The position numbers and the translations under genes were made by a program. Positions 44,036 to 52,920 of a stretch of 64,000 nt of DNA are shown here, piece after piece. The notes under the pieces were generated by a model. It was not told the origin of the DNA. It worked only from the letters and a program-made list of their open reading frames with translations, and made no database searches. Source of the stretch: CAYOPZ01 sp964406005 (GTDB lineage Bacteria; Bacteroidota; Bacteroidia; Bacteroidales; SM23-62); the NCBI GenBank assembly GCA_964406005.1, contig CAYOPZ010000001.1, positions 186,001-250,000 on the forward strand. Direction: 5' to 3'. Numbering within the stretch: position 1 is the stretch's first letter; each line of letters begins with the position of its first letter.

Positions 44036-45189
44036 TGCCGATGGATATTTATTACAGGAAGCAACGGTGGAAATTGTTATTATTCCTGGCTGCGGCCCTC
44101 ATCGGGCTGGGTTCGCTTTTGTATACCAACCGGCTTGTGAAGGAACTGTCGCAGGAGGAGAGGAAAAAGGTAGAACTTTGGGCAGAAGCCACCCGCCTGC
44201 TGGGTGATACGGAGAACATGACGATGGATATTAATTTCCCCTTTCAGGTCATACGGTATAACACGACCATACCGGTTATGATCGTAGACCAGGAAGACAA
44301 TATCATTCGTTTCAGAAACCTGGATTCACTGAAAGCACAGAACCCGGGGTACCTGCCCCGCCAGCTTGACAAAATGAAAAAGGAAAACCCCCCGATCCCG
44401 ATCGGTTTACCGGAGAATATAACCCAGTATGTCTATTACCGGAACTCCACCCTGCTGATACAGCTCAGGTATTATCCCTATATACAGCTGGGGGTGATAC
44501 TGCTGTTCATCCTCGTATCCTACCTTGCTTTCAGCGCTTCACGGAAAGCGGAGCAGAACCAGGTATGGGTGGGATTGTCCAAGGAAACCGCGCATCAGCT
44601 TGGAACCCCCACATCATCCATGCTGGGATGGCTGGAGATTCTGAAAGAAAAGCATCCTGATAAGAACCTTGTGAGGGAACTGGCCAAGGATGCCGGACGT
44701 CTTGAAAAAATCACCGAACGTTTCTCTAAGATCGGTTCCAGACCCGTTCTGACAATGGAGAGCATACCCGAAGTGATCGGGGAGTCCGTGGAGTATCTCA
44801 GGTCCAGGACATCAGGCCAGGTGGATTTCCATTTTGAACCGGCGGATGCAGATTACCGGGTTCCGCTTAACAGGGCGCTGTTCGAATGGGTGGTTGAAAA
44901 CATATGCAAGAATGCGATCGATGCCATGGATGGTAAAGGAAATATCAGTATAGGGATAAAAAAGCACGGCAGGATGATTTACATAGATTTCCGGGATTCC
45001 GGAAAGGGGATCCCTAAAAACCGGTATAAAACGATCTTCAAACCCGGGTATACGACAAAGAAAACGGGCTGGGGACTGGGGCTTTCACTGGCAAAACGAA
45101 TCATAGAATCCTATCATAAGGGAAAAATCTTTGTACTGCAATCGGAAGCGGGCAGGGGAACCACCATAAGGATTGGTCTTAAAAAATAA
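44035..45189 (+). CDS. Membrane sensor histidine kinase
   Basis: A 384-residue kinase with two transmembrane helices (about 12-30 and 150-168) around a periplasmic sensor of about 115 residues, then a kinase core: H-box SKETAHQLGTPTSSMLGWLE (the phospho-acceptor His follows TA), N-box ENICKNAIDAM, G1 FRDSGKGIP, and G2 TGWGLGLSLAKR. All catalytic motifs are intact. No response regulator gene is next to it. It overlaps the AsmA-like gene by one base, hinting that it senses the envelope. Confidence 0.93.
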   Translation: MPMDIYYRKQRWKLLLFLAAALIGLGSLLYTNRLVKELSQEERKKVELWAEATRLLGDTENMTMDINFPFQVIRYNTTIPVMIVDQEDNIIRFRNLDSLKAQNPGYLPRQLDKMKKENPPIPIGLPENITQYVYYRNSTLLIQLRYYPYIQLGVILLFILVSYLAFSASRKAEQNQVWVGLSKETAHQLGTPTSSMLGWLEILKEKHPDKNLVRELAKDAGRLEKITERFSKIGSRPVLTMESIPEVIGESVEYLRSRTSGQVDFHFEPADADYRVPLNRALFEWVVENICKNAIDAMDGKGNISIGIKKHGRMIYIDFRDSGKGIPKNRYKTIFKPGYTTKKTGWGLGLSLAKRIIESYHKGKIFVLQSEAGRGTTIRIGLKK

Positions 45190-45195
45190 ACATTT

Positions 45196-46458
45196 GTGCC
45201 GAAACCCAGGGAACATATTGAACTGTTAGCGCCTGCAGGATCCTGGGAATCGTTGCGGGCTGCCATACAGGGAGGTGCGGATGCGGTATATTTCGGTATT
45301 GAAAAACTGAATATGAGATCCCGGTCTTCCTGTAATTTCACCCTGGAGGATCTTGACAGGATTGCGGGCATTTCGCAGGAAGCAGGGATCAGATCCTACC
45401 TGGCACTGAATTCGGTGATTTACAATGCTGAGCTGAAACAGGTTGAAGAGGTCATCGGCCGTGCCGGCACCTCCGGTATCTCAGCCATTATCGCATCAGA
45501 CCACTCGGTCATACAGATGGCCTGCAACGCAGGAGTGGAGGTTCATCTGTCCACCCAGTTGAATATCTCGAATATAGAATCCCTGAAGTTCTATGCTTCA
45601 TTTGCCGATGTAGTAGTGCTGGCACGAGAGCTGGACCTCGACCAGATCTCCCTTATTGCCGGGCAGATCGAACAGCAGGATATTCGCGGTCCCTCGGGGA
45701 AGCCCGTCAGGATAGAATTGTTCGTACACGGCGCCCTTTGCATGGCCGTTTCCGGAAAATGTTATCTCAGCCTCCACCAGTACGGGCATCCTGCAAACAG
45801 GGGGGAGTGTCTTCAGGCCTGCAGGAGATCTTATATTGTCACGGAAAAGGAAACCGGGAAACAGCTGGAGATAGCCCATGAACAGATCATGTCGCCCAGG
45901 GACCTTTGTACCGTCTCTTTTCTTGACCGGATCCTGGATGCAGGTGTTTCCATACTGAAAATAGAAGGCAGGGCCCGTAGTCCGGAGTATGTAAAAATTG
46001 TAACGGAGTGCTATAACGATGCCCTGCGGCATTATGCAGAGGGTTCTTTCAGTGCTGAAAAAGCCGTGCAATGGGAAAGAAGTCTGGCGAGTGTTTTCAA
46101 CAGGGGATTCTGGGACGGATATTACCTTGGACGAAAAATGGGGGAATGGACAGAGGGATACGGATCCAGGGCTACAAAAAGGAAAATTTATATCGGCAGG
46201 GGGATCAATTATTACAGCCGTCTTGGTGTGGGGGAATTCCTCGCGGAAACAGGTGAAATCGGTATCGGGGATGAGATCCTGGTTACCGGGCCCACCACGG
46301 GCGTCCTGGAATTTACCGTGAGGGAAATTCATCTGGACAGCGGGAAGGCCAGCACAGCCGTAAAGGGCGATCGTTTTTCAATCCGGGTTCCGGATGTGAT
46401 CAGGCGTTCGGATAAGCTTTATAAAGTAGTGGATGCCGACCGGGTAAAACAGCAATAA
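45196..46458 (+). CDS. Peptidase U32-family protein (TrhP/YegQ-like)
   Basis: A 420-residue protein with the U32 signature ELFVHGALCMAVSGKC and the N-terminal LLAPAGSWESLRAAIQGGAD. Characterised U32 proteins (TrhP, RlhA, UbiU/V) take part in O2-independent hydroxylation of tRNA, rRNA or ubiquinone, often with Fe-S clusters; TrhP makes 5-hydroxyuridine in tRNA. The GTG start lies 6 bp after the kinase stop. The exact subfamily is not fixed here. Its 3' end abuts the convergent unknown gene by 2 bp. Confidence 0.9.
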   Translation: MPKPREHIELLAPAGSWESLRAAIQGGADAVYFGIEKLNMRSRSSCNFTLEDLDRIAGISQEAGIRSYLALNSVIYNAELKQVEEVIGRAGTSGISAIIASDHSVIQMACNAGVEVHLSTQLNISNIESLKFYASFADVVVLARELDLDQISLIAGQIEQQDIRGPSGKPVRIELFVHGALCMAVSGKCYLSLHQYGHPANRGECLQACRRSYIVTEKETGKQLEIAHEQIMSPRDLCTVSFLDRILDAGVSILKIEGRARSPEYVKIVTECYNDALRHYAEGSFSAEKAVQWERSLASVFNRGFWDGYYLGRKMGEWTEGYGSRATKRKIYIGRGINYYSRLGVGEFLAETGEIGIGDEILVTGPTTGVLEFTVREIHLDSGKASTAVKGDRFSIRVPDVIRRSDKLYKVVDADRVKQQ

Positions 46459-46460
46459 GA

Positions 46461-47165
46461 TCAGAATTTCCGCAATTCCTCCAGATATTTATCCTGGATG
46501 GCCCTCAGGTCTTCAACACCCATATCTTTTGTAAAGATCCTGACAACCTCTGTGATGTCTTTCAGGTAAAGGGCGCCGAGTGCGGCATCAAAGTTCAGAT
46601 TATCGATTTTATGCTTGATGGAAGTTGTTATGTCCAGGAACAATTGCCAGTTGATGTGCCTGGGGATTTCAAGATAATACATCAGGGGGTCGACAAGATC
46701 CTTGAATATGCCATCACCGAGTTTTTCAAGTTCGAAATGCTTTTTCAGGTTAATGATCCCCTCACCTTTGATCTTCCTTTTCTTCATGAATTTCAGCCCC
46801 TCGTATATAAAACATTTCTGCAGCTCGGGGATGATGGTATAATTTTCGAGGCTTCTCAGGCGGATGCAGTTGAAAACATCGTTGTTGATACAGATCTCGG
46901 CGGCAGTCCCGTCGAATTTATGCTTGAAGTGCCTCCTGATCTCCTGGGTGATCCTGAGAAGCTGAACGGTTGAATGTTTTATACGGGTGATAAGATAGAC
47001 AGCCGTGGGATTGTAACCGGTCGGGAGATTCGCCCCGTGATAACCGGGAAAAGGTTCAATTTCCTCAAGGACCAGGGTATTTTCAAGTATGTTGTTGTTC
47101 AGGGTTTCAAGCTTTTCAACCTTGGTTATGGACCCCATGGTTTCAATAATGCGGTTTACTGCCAT
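46461..47165 (-). CDS. Conserved-looking protein of unknown function
   Basis: I do not recognise this 234-residue protein. It has no signal peptide or membrane helix, is rich in Leu, Ile and Lys and looks mostly helical. Notable stretches are FPGYHGANLPTGYNP near the N-terminus and IRRHFKHKFDGTAAEI. The ATG at 47165 is used because the frame further upstream overlaps selU. It follows selU by 34 bp on the minus strand, so it may be co-transcribed with it. Confidence 0.7.
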   Translation of the reverse strand: MAVNRIIETMGSITKVEKLETLNNNILENTLVLEEIEPFPGYHGANLPTGYNPTAVYLITRIKHSTVQLLRITQEIRRHFKHKFDGTAAEICINNDVFNCIRLRSLENYTIIPELQKCFIYEGLKFMKKRKIKGEGIINLKKHFELEKLGDGIFKDLVDPLMYYLEIPRHINWQLFLDITTSIKHKIDNLNFDAALGALYLKDITEVVRIFTKDMGVEDLRAIQDKYLEELRKF

Positions 47166-47199
47166 AGTATATTTCGGATGATTTTTTACAAAAGTAATT

Positions 47200-48252
47200 T
47201 TAATTGGATAATTTCCAAGCAAGCCCTTTGTGCCGTGCAAAATCAACGACTTGTTCAGCCATTGCACAGGGGGTATTCAGAGGTGCGGGACGCAGTGTGA
47301 ATATCCTGTCCTTTTTTCTTTTGCTCAGGCCGAATTCATAGGTTTTATCGTAGTATTTAAGGACCTGCCCGGCAGCCTGGGCATAATCTCCCGCATGTAT
47401 GGCAGCCATGGCTTCCCGGCTTGTCTTGCCGCCCAGCCTTCCGGTGATTTTACGGATGCTTTCGAGAAGCTGTTCATCCGGGAATCCGGAATAGTCCTGC
47501 ACCAGCCTGTTGATACGGTTTTCCAGGGAAACGTCCAGGCAGATTAAAGTCGCGTTTCGAATGGTATCGTATATGCCTCTGGGAAGTATGTTTTTTCCTA
47601 TATTCCGGCTTTCGTCCTCGACCCAGATGGTCCTGGTATGGTCCATGAAAAAAAGGTTCCAGAAGATATCGTTTTCAAACTGTTCATTGCTGTTTTGCTG
47701 TTTTTCTCCCAGGTGCCCGAAGGCGGATCCCTTATGATGTGCCAGGTTTTCCAGGTCAAGGACCTGTTCCCCGGCTTCCGCAAGAGACCTGAGAACGTCC
47801 GACTTTCCGGACCCGGTCAGTCCCCCGATCACAATAAAGGGGAAAGTGCCCGACAAATAGGAAAGTACATATGTCCGGAAAGACTTGTAACCTCCCCTGA
47901 GTACCTGACAGCGGATGCCTGCGGTTTCAAACAGCCAGGCCATGCTTGCACTTCTCATACCGCCTCTCCAGCAATGGATCATAAGCCGGTTACCGGAGGC
48001 AAGCTTCAGGGCTTTTTTAAGGTATGTATCCAGTTTCGGACCGGCAAAGGAAAGGCCTTTAAGAACTGCAGTTTGAGAACCCCTGTTTTTGTATGTGATA
48101 CCGATTGATTTTCTCTCGGAATTTGAGAAGAGAGGGATATTATGGGCGACGGGAATACGGCCATGCTTAAACTCTGCCGGGGTTCTGACATCGACGACAG
48201 GAATTTCCCCGGCCCTTTTCAGAAAAGTTCCTATATCGATCTCCCGGGACAT
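47200..48252 (-). CDS. selU: tRNA 2-selenouridine synthase
   Basis: SelU (MnmH) replaces sulfur with selenium in 2-thiouridine at tRNA position 34, through a geranylated intermediate. The 350-residue protein has an N-terminal rhodanese domain with catalytic Cys94 in IHCWRGGMRS and a C-terminal P-loop domain (GGLTGSGKSD, about 142-151). Selenophosphate synthetase (SelD) is required in known systems and is not in this window. The gene lies 15 bp after the hybrid kinase gene. Confidence 0.95.
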   Translation of the reverse strand: MSREIDIGTFLKRAGEIPVVDVRTPAEFKHGRIPVAHNIPLFSNSERKSIGITYKNRGSQTAVLKGLSFAGPKLDTYLKKALKLASGNRLMIHCWRGGMRSASMAWLFETAGIRCQVLRGGYKSFRTYVLSYLSGTFPFIVIGGLTGSGKSDVLRSLAEAGEQVLDLENLAHHKGSAFGHLGEKQQNSNEQFENDIFWNLFFMDHTRTIWVEDESRNIGKNILPRGIYDTIRNATLICLDVSLENRINRLVQDYSGFPDEQLLESIRKITGRLGGKTSREAMAAIHAGDYAQAAGQVLKYYDKTYEFGLSKRKKDRIFTLRPAPLNTPCAMAEQVVDFARHKGLAWKLSN

Positions 48253-48267
48253 GGACAGGGGTGGATT

Positions 48268-51087
48268 TTAAACGGTTTTGGAAAAATTTCGCAAAAGGAT
48301 ATCTTTCACATTCCAGGCAGTCACCGGTTTTATCAGGTAATCGTCAATACCTGCCCGGCTGGCTGTCAGTTTTGTTTCATGATCGCTGACCGCTGTGAGT
48401 GCAATAACGGGCATTTTATATCCCTGCCTCCGTATTTCCGCCGTGGCTTCAAGGCCGTCCATTTCAGGCATCAGCAGGTCCATGAACACGATGTCATACT
48501 TTTTATTTTTGATCATGTCAAGGACTTCTTTGCCATTGTGTGCGAGATCGATCTCAAATCCGATGCTTTTAAACAGGGTGCGGGCAATTTTGCGGTTAAA
48601 CACGTTGTCCTCTGCAAGCAGTATGGAAATATTCGGATTTATTTTTTCCCCTTTGGACGTTTTGCGGATCTCCCTGGCAGGAATCCCGGGGAAATGAGCG
48701 GAAATGATTTCAAGCATGCGGTATGGTTCAAAAGGCTCCTCAAGATGGTAATCGATATGCAGGTTTCTGTATACCCACTGGCTGTCCGGGGCAGGACGGG
48801 AACTGAGAAGAATTCTGATATGACTCCCGGCTATGCCTGAGTTTTTCAGTGTTCCGGCCAGTTTTAACCCGTCTTCTTCAGCATTGTCATTCAGCAGCAG
48901 GAAATGGATATCCCCGGATTTTTCCCTGACCAGTTGCAGGAGGGAATCCATGTTATCAGGCCTGTAAATTAAATACTTAAAGTTTAAACCAAGTTCCTTG
49001 AGGAAATTGAAACGGTCGCTTTCCACGGGTTCCTTTTTCTGGGCAAGAATCAGGCACCGGATATCGGCAATGTACTTTACATCTGAAAATATGTTTTCCC
49101 GTTTCAGGGAGGTATTTATAAACACTTCAATTGTAAACGAATACCTGGTACCGGGGTGTTCGGGATCTGTTGAAATGGAAGAAGGAGACTCGATCCATAA
49201 TTGTCCTTTCATCAATTCCACCTGCTGCCGCGCAAGCGCCAGTTTCGAACCGGTTTTTTCAAAATCCTCCGGCAGATTGCCTTTGTCGTCCACCGGGAGA
49301 CCTTCACCGGTATCTTCCACCTGGAACTTGATTTTAATATGATCCGGATAACGCTCGAGGACCCCGGCACTGATAAGTATCCTCCCGTCCTTCGTATGTT
49401 CGATGGATGCTTCTGCCAGCTCGGTGATCACCTGTCTAAGCCGGAACGGGTCTCCGGTCAGACGGTCCGGTATTTCTTTCCGGATCTTGGTGATGATGCT
49501 GGAATTGGATTTTCCCGCCAGGGCCTTCAGGGGAGAAAGGATCATGTTGATTTCACTTCTCAGGGAAAAGGGGATTTCTTCAATTATGACAGCCTCGGTC
49601 TCCTGACCTGAAAAATCGAACAATACATCGATCAGATTTGATAAAAGATCCCGGGATTTCTTCAGATTGTCAAGGATTTCCTTCTGGATGGCTGACAGTT
49701 TCCCGTCCCGCAGCTTCCGAAAGGATTCCTGTATCCGGTCAAGCGGTACGGCGAGCTCCCTTCGCATGCTTTCGAGCAATTCCTTTTTTTTCTGCAGCGC
49801 AATGTTGTTGAAGTTTCTGGAATTTTCCAGAACGGTTATGTCGAAAAGTATAATGATTCTGGATTCGATTTCAGCGATTTGCGTGGTCCACTCCTGTTTG
49901 AAAAGATATGTGGTCCCGTTTCCCCGGTCGATTGTGATCACGTTTCCCGGGCCCAGGAAACTGCTGTACCTGGAATCACCGGACACGTCTGATGGCTCCC
50001 CGAGGTCAATATCCTTGATGTTGTGCTGACGGGAAGGTTCCGGGGGATCCTTGAAAAGCAATTTCATGGCTGCCGGGTTCATCAGACGGATATCTCCCCC
50101 GGGGGCAACGATCAGCATGCCCACCGGAAGCGTTTCCATTGTTTTTATAAGCGATTCACCGGAAATACGCTGCATATGGTCCCTGTCCGATTTTACCTTG
50201 ATCAACCTGAAGTGTATATAAAGAAGCAGGCCAAGAAGAAAAAGGCTGCTAAGGGTGATGATTGCGATTTTAATGATGATGGACCTGAGAAATATATCTG
50301 TTTTCATTGAAAAGACAATCCCGAGATCCCTCCTGATAAACCGGATGGGATAATAGGCCGATACCACCTTTGTCGGCACTCCATCCACTTCTATGGTATG
50401 TACAACGGAACCTTCATCTCCCCCGGAAATCAAAGCATGGACCCTGTCCAGGTCATTCTGGCTGACCCGTATGTTTTTGTCTGATGATGCGATGAGCTGA
50501 CCATTGTCCGACAACAGCCATGGCCAGTTGGTGTTTTCAAGAAAGTATTTTTCAAAGACAGAGTTGATGAAACGGGTGAAATTCAGGTCCACGACGATGT
50601 TTGAACGGACTATGCCGTCTTCATCAAAATCGGGGATTGTCAGCACATATTTATCCTGGTTGACGGTCAGCTCCTCCCGTTCCTCGAGATGGGGCTGCTG
50701 CTGGGACTCATAGTAATCGGATACAAAATTGTTATCCTGGTCGAGGATCAGGCTGTAAACGTTATTCTGGTTGTCAAATACGGTAACGTTGTTGATAAGG
50801 TCGCTGTACCGGGTATAAAGCTTTTGAAGGTTTTCCGTTCCCCTTTCCCTGATGCCTTCGTCGGTGAACAGCCTGCTGAAATCATCCGCGAAGGGAATAT
50901 AGTTAAGCTCGTTTTCAAAGCTCATTCCGTCCTGTTCGATGGAAGTGCCGCACAACTGTGCCTGGCGTATCAGCAGTCCTGTCTGAAAATCAAGCTGACC
51001 GTTGTATATATCGAAATAAAAGAATGTGTTGATTCCAATGAATACAAGAGTGCAGCTGATCGATATGGTGTAAAAGGTTTTTTTCAT
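48268..51087 (-). CDS. Hybrid histidine kinase with degenerate kinase core and terminal receiver
   Basis: A 939-residue membrane protein: helix (about 7-25), Cache-like periplasmic sensor (about 30-265), second helix (about 268-290), PAS-like domain (about 312-425), HisKA/HATPase-like region (about 430-660), a degenerate receiver (about 670-795) and an intact C-terminal receiver (about 820-937; Asp870, Thr898, Lys920). The H-box reads SMRRELAVPL, so the phospho-acceptor His is Arg443. The N-box ELAEASIEHT lacks its Asn and the G2 box reads TGSKLAL; only G1 DTGEG is typical. The ATG at 51087 is preferred to GTG 51105. Confidence 0.9.
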   Translation of the reverse strand: MKKTFYTISISCTLVFIGINTFFYFDIYNGQLDFQTGLLIRQAQLCGTSIEQDGMSFENELNYIPFADDFSRLFTDEGIRERGTENLQKLYTRYSDLINNVTVFDNQNNVYSLILDQDNNFVSDYYESQQQPHLEEREELTVNQDKYVLTIPDFDEDGIVRSNIVVDLNFTRFINSVFEKYFLENTNWPWLLSDNGQLIASSDKNIRVSQNDLDRVHALISGGDEGSVVHTIEVDGVPTKVVSAYYPIRFIRRDLGIVFSMKTDIFLRSIIIKIAIITLSSLFLLGLLLYIHFRLIKVKSDRDHMQRISGESLIKTMETLPVGMLIVAPGGDIRLMNPAAMKLLFKDPPEPSRQHNIKDIDLGEPSDVSGDSRYSSFLGPGNVITIDRGNGTTYLFKQEWTTQIAEIESRIIILFDITVLENSRNFNNIALQKKKELLESMRRELAVPLDRIQESFRKLRDGKLSAIQKEILDNLKKSRDLLSNLIDVLFDFSGQETEAVIIEEIPFSLRSEINMILSPLKALAGKSNSSIITKIRKEIPDRLTGDPFRLRQVITELAEASIEHTKDGRILISAGVLERYPDHIKIKFQVEDTGEGLPVDDKGNLPEDFEKTGSKLALARQQVELMKGQLWIESPSSISTDPEHPGTRYSFTIEVFINTSLKRENIFSDVKYIADIRCLILAQKKEPVESDRFNFLKELGLNFKYLIYRPDNMDSLLQLVREKSGDIHFLLLNDNAEEDGLKLAGTLKNSGIAGSHIRILLSSRPAPDSQWVYRNLHIDYHLEEPFEPYRMLEIISAHFPGIPAREIRKTSKGEKINPNISILLAEDNVFNRKIARTLFKSIGFEIDLAHNGKEVLDMIKNKKYDIVFMDLLMPEMDGLEATAEIRRQGYKMPVIALTAVSDHETKLTASRAGIDDYLIKPVTAWNVKDILLRNFSKTV

Positions 51088-51131
51088 CCTGCTCCAAATT
51101 AGCACATTCGTTATTTTTAACCAAACAGGAT

Positions 51132-52067
51132 TTATCTGTATTTTGATGCATTTTCCTGTTCTTCCAGAAGGTTCAGGTAGGAACGGTATCTGCTCGGGCT
51201 GATTTCTCCGGATTCAACAGCTTGTATTACTGCACAGTCGGGCTCGCTGACATGTATGCAATTATGAAATTTGCAACGGGCTGAAATACGAAAAAATTCG
51301 GGGAAGTAGTGGAAAAGGGGTTCGTTTTCCATATCGGTCATCCCAAAACCCCTGATCCCCGGAGTATCAATAAGAAAGCCACCCCGGCCGAGCTCGAACA
51401 TTTCGGCAAATGTCGTGGTATGCCTGCCCGATTTATGGAGACCGGAGATCTCCCCTGTTTTCAGACCAAGATCCGGTTCAAGGGCGTTTATCAGGCTGGT
51501 CTTTCCTACTCCGGAAATCCCGGCAAGAAGGGATACACGATCTTTCAGCAGATTCACGAGCGCCCCGGGTATATGGCCGGTTGTAATGGCTGAATCGAAG
51601 ACCTTATAGCCGATTTTTTCATACGTCATGCGCCATTCGGCAAGGATATCCCTGTCGGCCTTCCCGTGCAGGTCAGTTTTATTGACAAGAAGAAGGGCGG
51701 GAATGTTATAGGCTTCGGCCGCCACAAGATAACGGTCAATGAATTCGGGGTGAGTGACAGGATTGGAAACGGTAACCATAAGGAGAAGCTGGTCTATATT
51801 GGCTGCAATGATCTGATGTGATTTTGAAAGTTTGGCAGATCTTCGGATGATGTAATTCCGTCTTGGCAGAACTTCCATAATCCGCCCGATATTTTGTCTC
51901 TCCGGAAGTTCGAAAACAACCCGGTCACCCACCACCACGGGATTTGTACTGCGCAAATTTTCAAGCCGGTATTTCCCGGAGATTCTGCATTCAACCTTCG
52001 TGTTATCTTCCGATATGATCAGGCAGGAGCTGCCGGCTGATTTTATGACCCGTCCCTGTAAATTCAT
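51132..52067 (-). CDS. rsgA: Ribosome small-subunit GTPase RsgA
   Basis: Circularly permuted GTPase for late 30S maturation, 311 residues. It has an N-terminal OB fold, then motifs in permuted order: G4 LLLVNKTDL, G1 GISGVGKTSLIN, G3 DTPGIRGF, and a C-terminal zinc region CKFHNCIHVSEPDC. It is divergent from xth, with 70 bp between start codons, and lies 44 bp before the hybrid kinase gene on the same strand. Confidence 0.96.
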   Translation of the reverse strand: MNLQGRVIKSAGSSCLIISEDNTKVECRISGKYRLENLRSTNPVVVGDRVVFELPERQNIGRIMEVLPRRNYIIRRSAKLSKSHQIIAANIDQLLLMVTVSNPVTHPEFIDRYLVAAEAYNIPALLLVNKTDLHGKADRDILAEWRMTYEKIGYKVFDSAITTGHIPGALVNLLKDRVSLLAGISGVGKTSLINALEPDLGLKTGEISGLHKSGRHTTTFAEMFELGRGGFLIDTPGIRGFGMTDMENEPLFHYFPEFFRISARCKFHNCIHVSEPDCAVIQAVESGEISPSRYRSYLNLLEEQENASKYR

Positions 52068-52124
52068 ACTCCGATCTGTAAATGTAACTAATATAAGCCA
52101 ACCCGGGTATCCGGAAATCCTGAT

Positions 52125-52132
52125 TATCTTTG
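52125..52132 (+). promoter_or_regulatory. Candidate -7 box (TATCTTTG) for xth
   Basis: Exact TAnnTTTG match that ends only 5 bp before the xth ATG at 52138. If used, the transcript would be leaderless or nearly so. Confidence 0.45.
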
Positions 52133-52137
52133 GCAGT

Positions 52138-52905
52138 ATGGAGAAAGTGATTTCTTACAATGTGAACGGGATCAGGGCGGCGCTGAACAAGGGAATGGCA
52201 GACTGGCTGGAATCGGAAAAGCCCGGGCTGCTTTGTATACAGGAGCCAAAGGCACAGGATGATCAGGTAGACCGCGGGTTGTTCCACAGGCTCGGTTACA
52301 GGGATTACTGGCATGCGGCAGAGAAGAAAGGCTATTCCGGGGTCATAATCATGGCCAGGGAAGAACCCGATCATGTCGAATATGGAATGGGCATGAGGAA
52401 ATATGATCTGGAAGGAAGGGTCATACGCGCGGATTACGGAGACCTCAGCATCCTGAATGTTTATATCCCGTCGGGTACGACAGGGGACATACGTCAGGAT
52501 TTTAAAATGGAGTTTCTGGAGGATTTCCTGGCTTACCTCGGGGACCTGAAAAAACAAAGAACCCATTTGCTTGTCTGCGGGGATTTCAATATCGCGCACA
52601 GGGAAATTGACATTCATAATCCGGTAAGCAATAAAAATACCTCGGGATTTCTGCCCGGGGAAAGGGCCTGGGTGGACAGGTTCCTGGAAAGCGGGTTCGT
52701 GGACTCATGGAGACATCTGAATCACGGGGAAGTCGGATACAGCTGGTGGAGTTTCAGGGCGAATGCAAGGGCAAAAAACCTCGGGTGGCGCCTGGATTAT
52801 CATATGGTTACCCCTGATCTTGTCCCGAAGATCACGGGTGCGGGCATTATGCCGGATGTTCGTTATTCTGATCACTGCCCGGTCTGGATAGAACTGGATG
52901 TCTGA
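52138..52905 (+). CDS. xth: Exodeoxyribonuclease III / AP endonuclease
   Basis: Base-excision-repair nuclease of the ExoA/XthA family, 255 residues. Metal and catalytic motifs are visible: SYNVNGIRAA, CIQEPKAQ (where most have QETK), YIPSG, CGDFNIAHREIDIHNP, WWSFR and the terminal SDHCPV. The ATG at 52138 starts the family N-terminus; upstream in-frame sequence lies opposite rsgA. It is convergent with the barrel gene, 15 bp away. Confidence 0.95.
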   Translation: MEKVISYNVNGIRAALNKGMADWLESEKPGLLCIQEPKAQDDQVDRGLFHRLGYRDYWHAAEKKGYSGVIIMAREEPDHVEYGMGMRKYDLEGRVIRADYGDLSILNVYIPSGTTGDIRQDFKMEFLEDFLAYLGDLKKQRTHLLVCGDFNIAHREIDIHNPVSNKNTSGFLPGERAWVDRFLESGFVDSWRHLNHGEVGYSWWSFRANARAKNLGWRLDYHMVTPDLVPKITGAGIMPDVRYSDHCPVWIELDV

Positions 52906-52920
52906 TCCCCGGACGGTATT

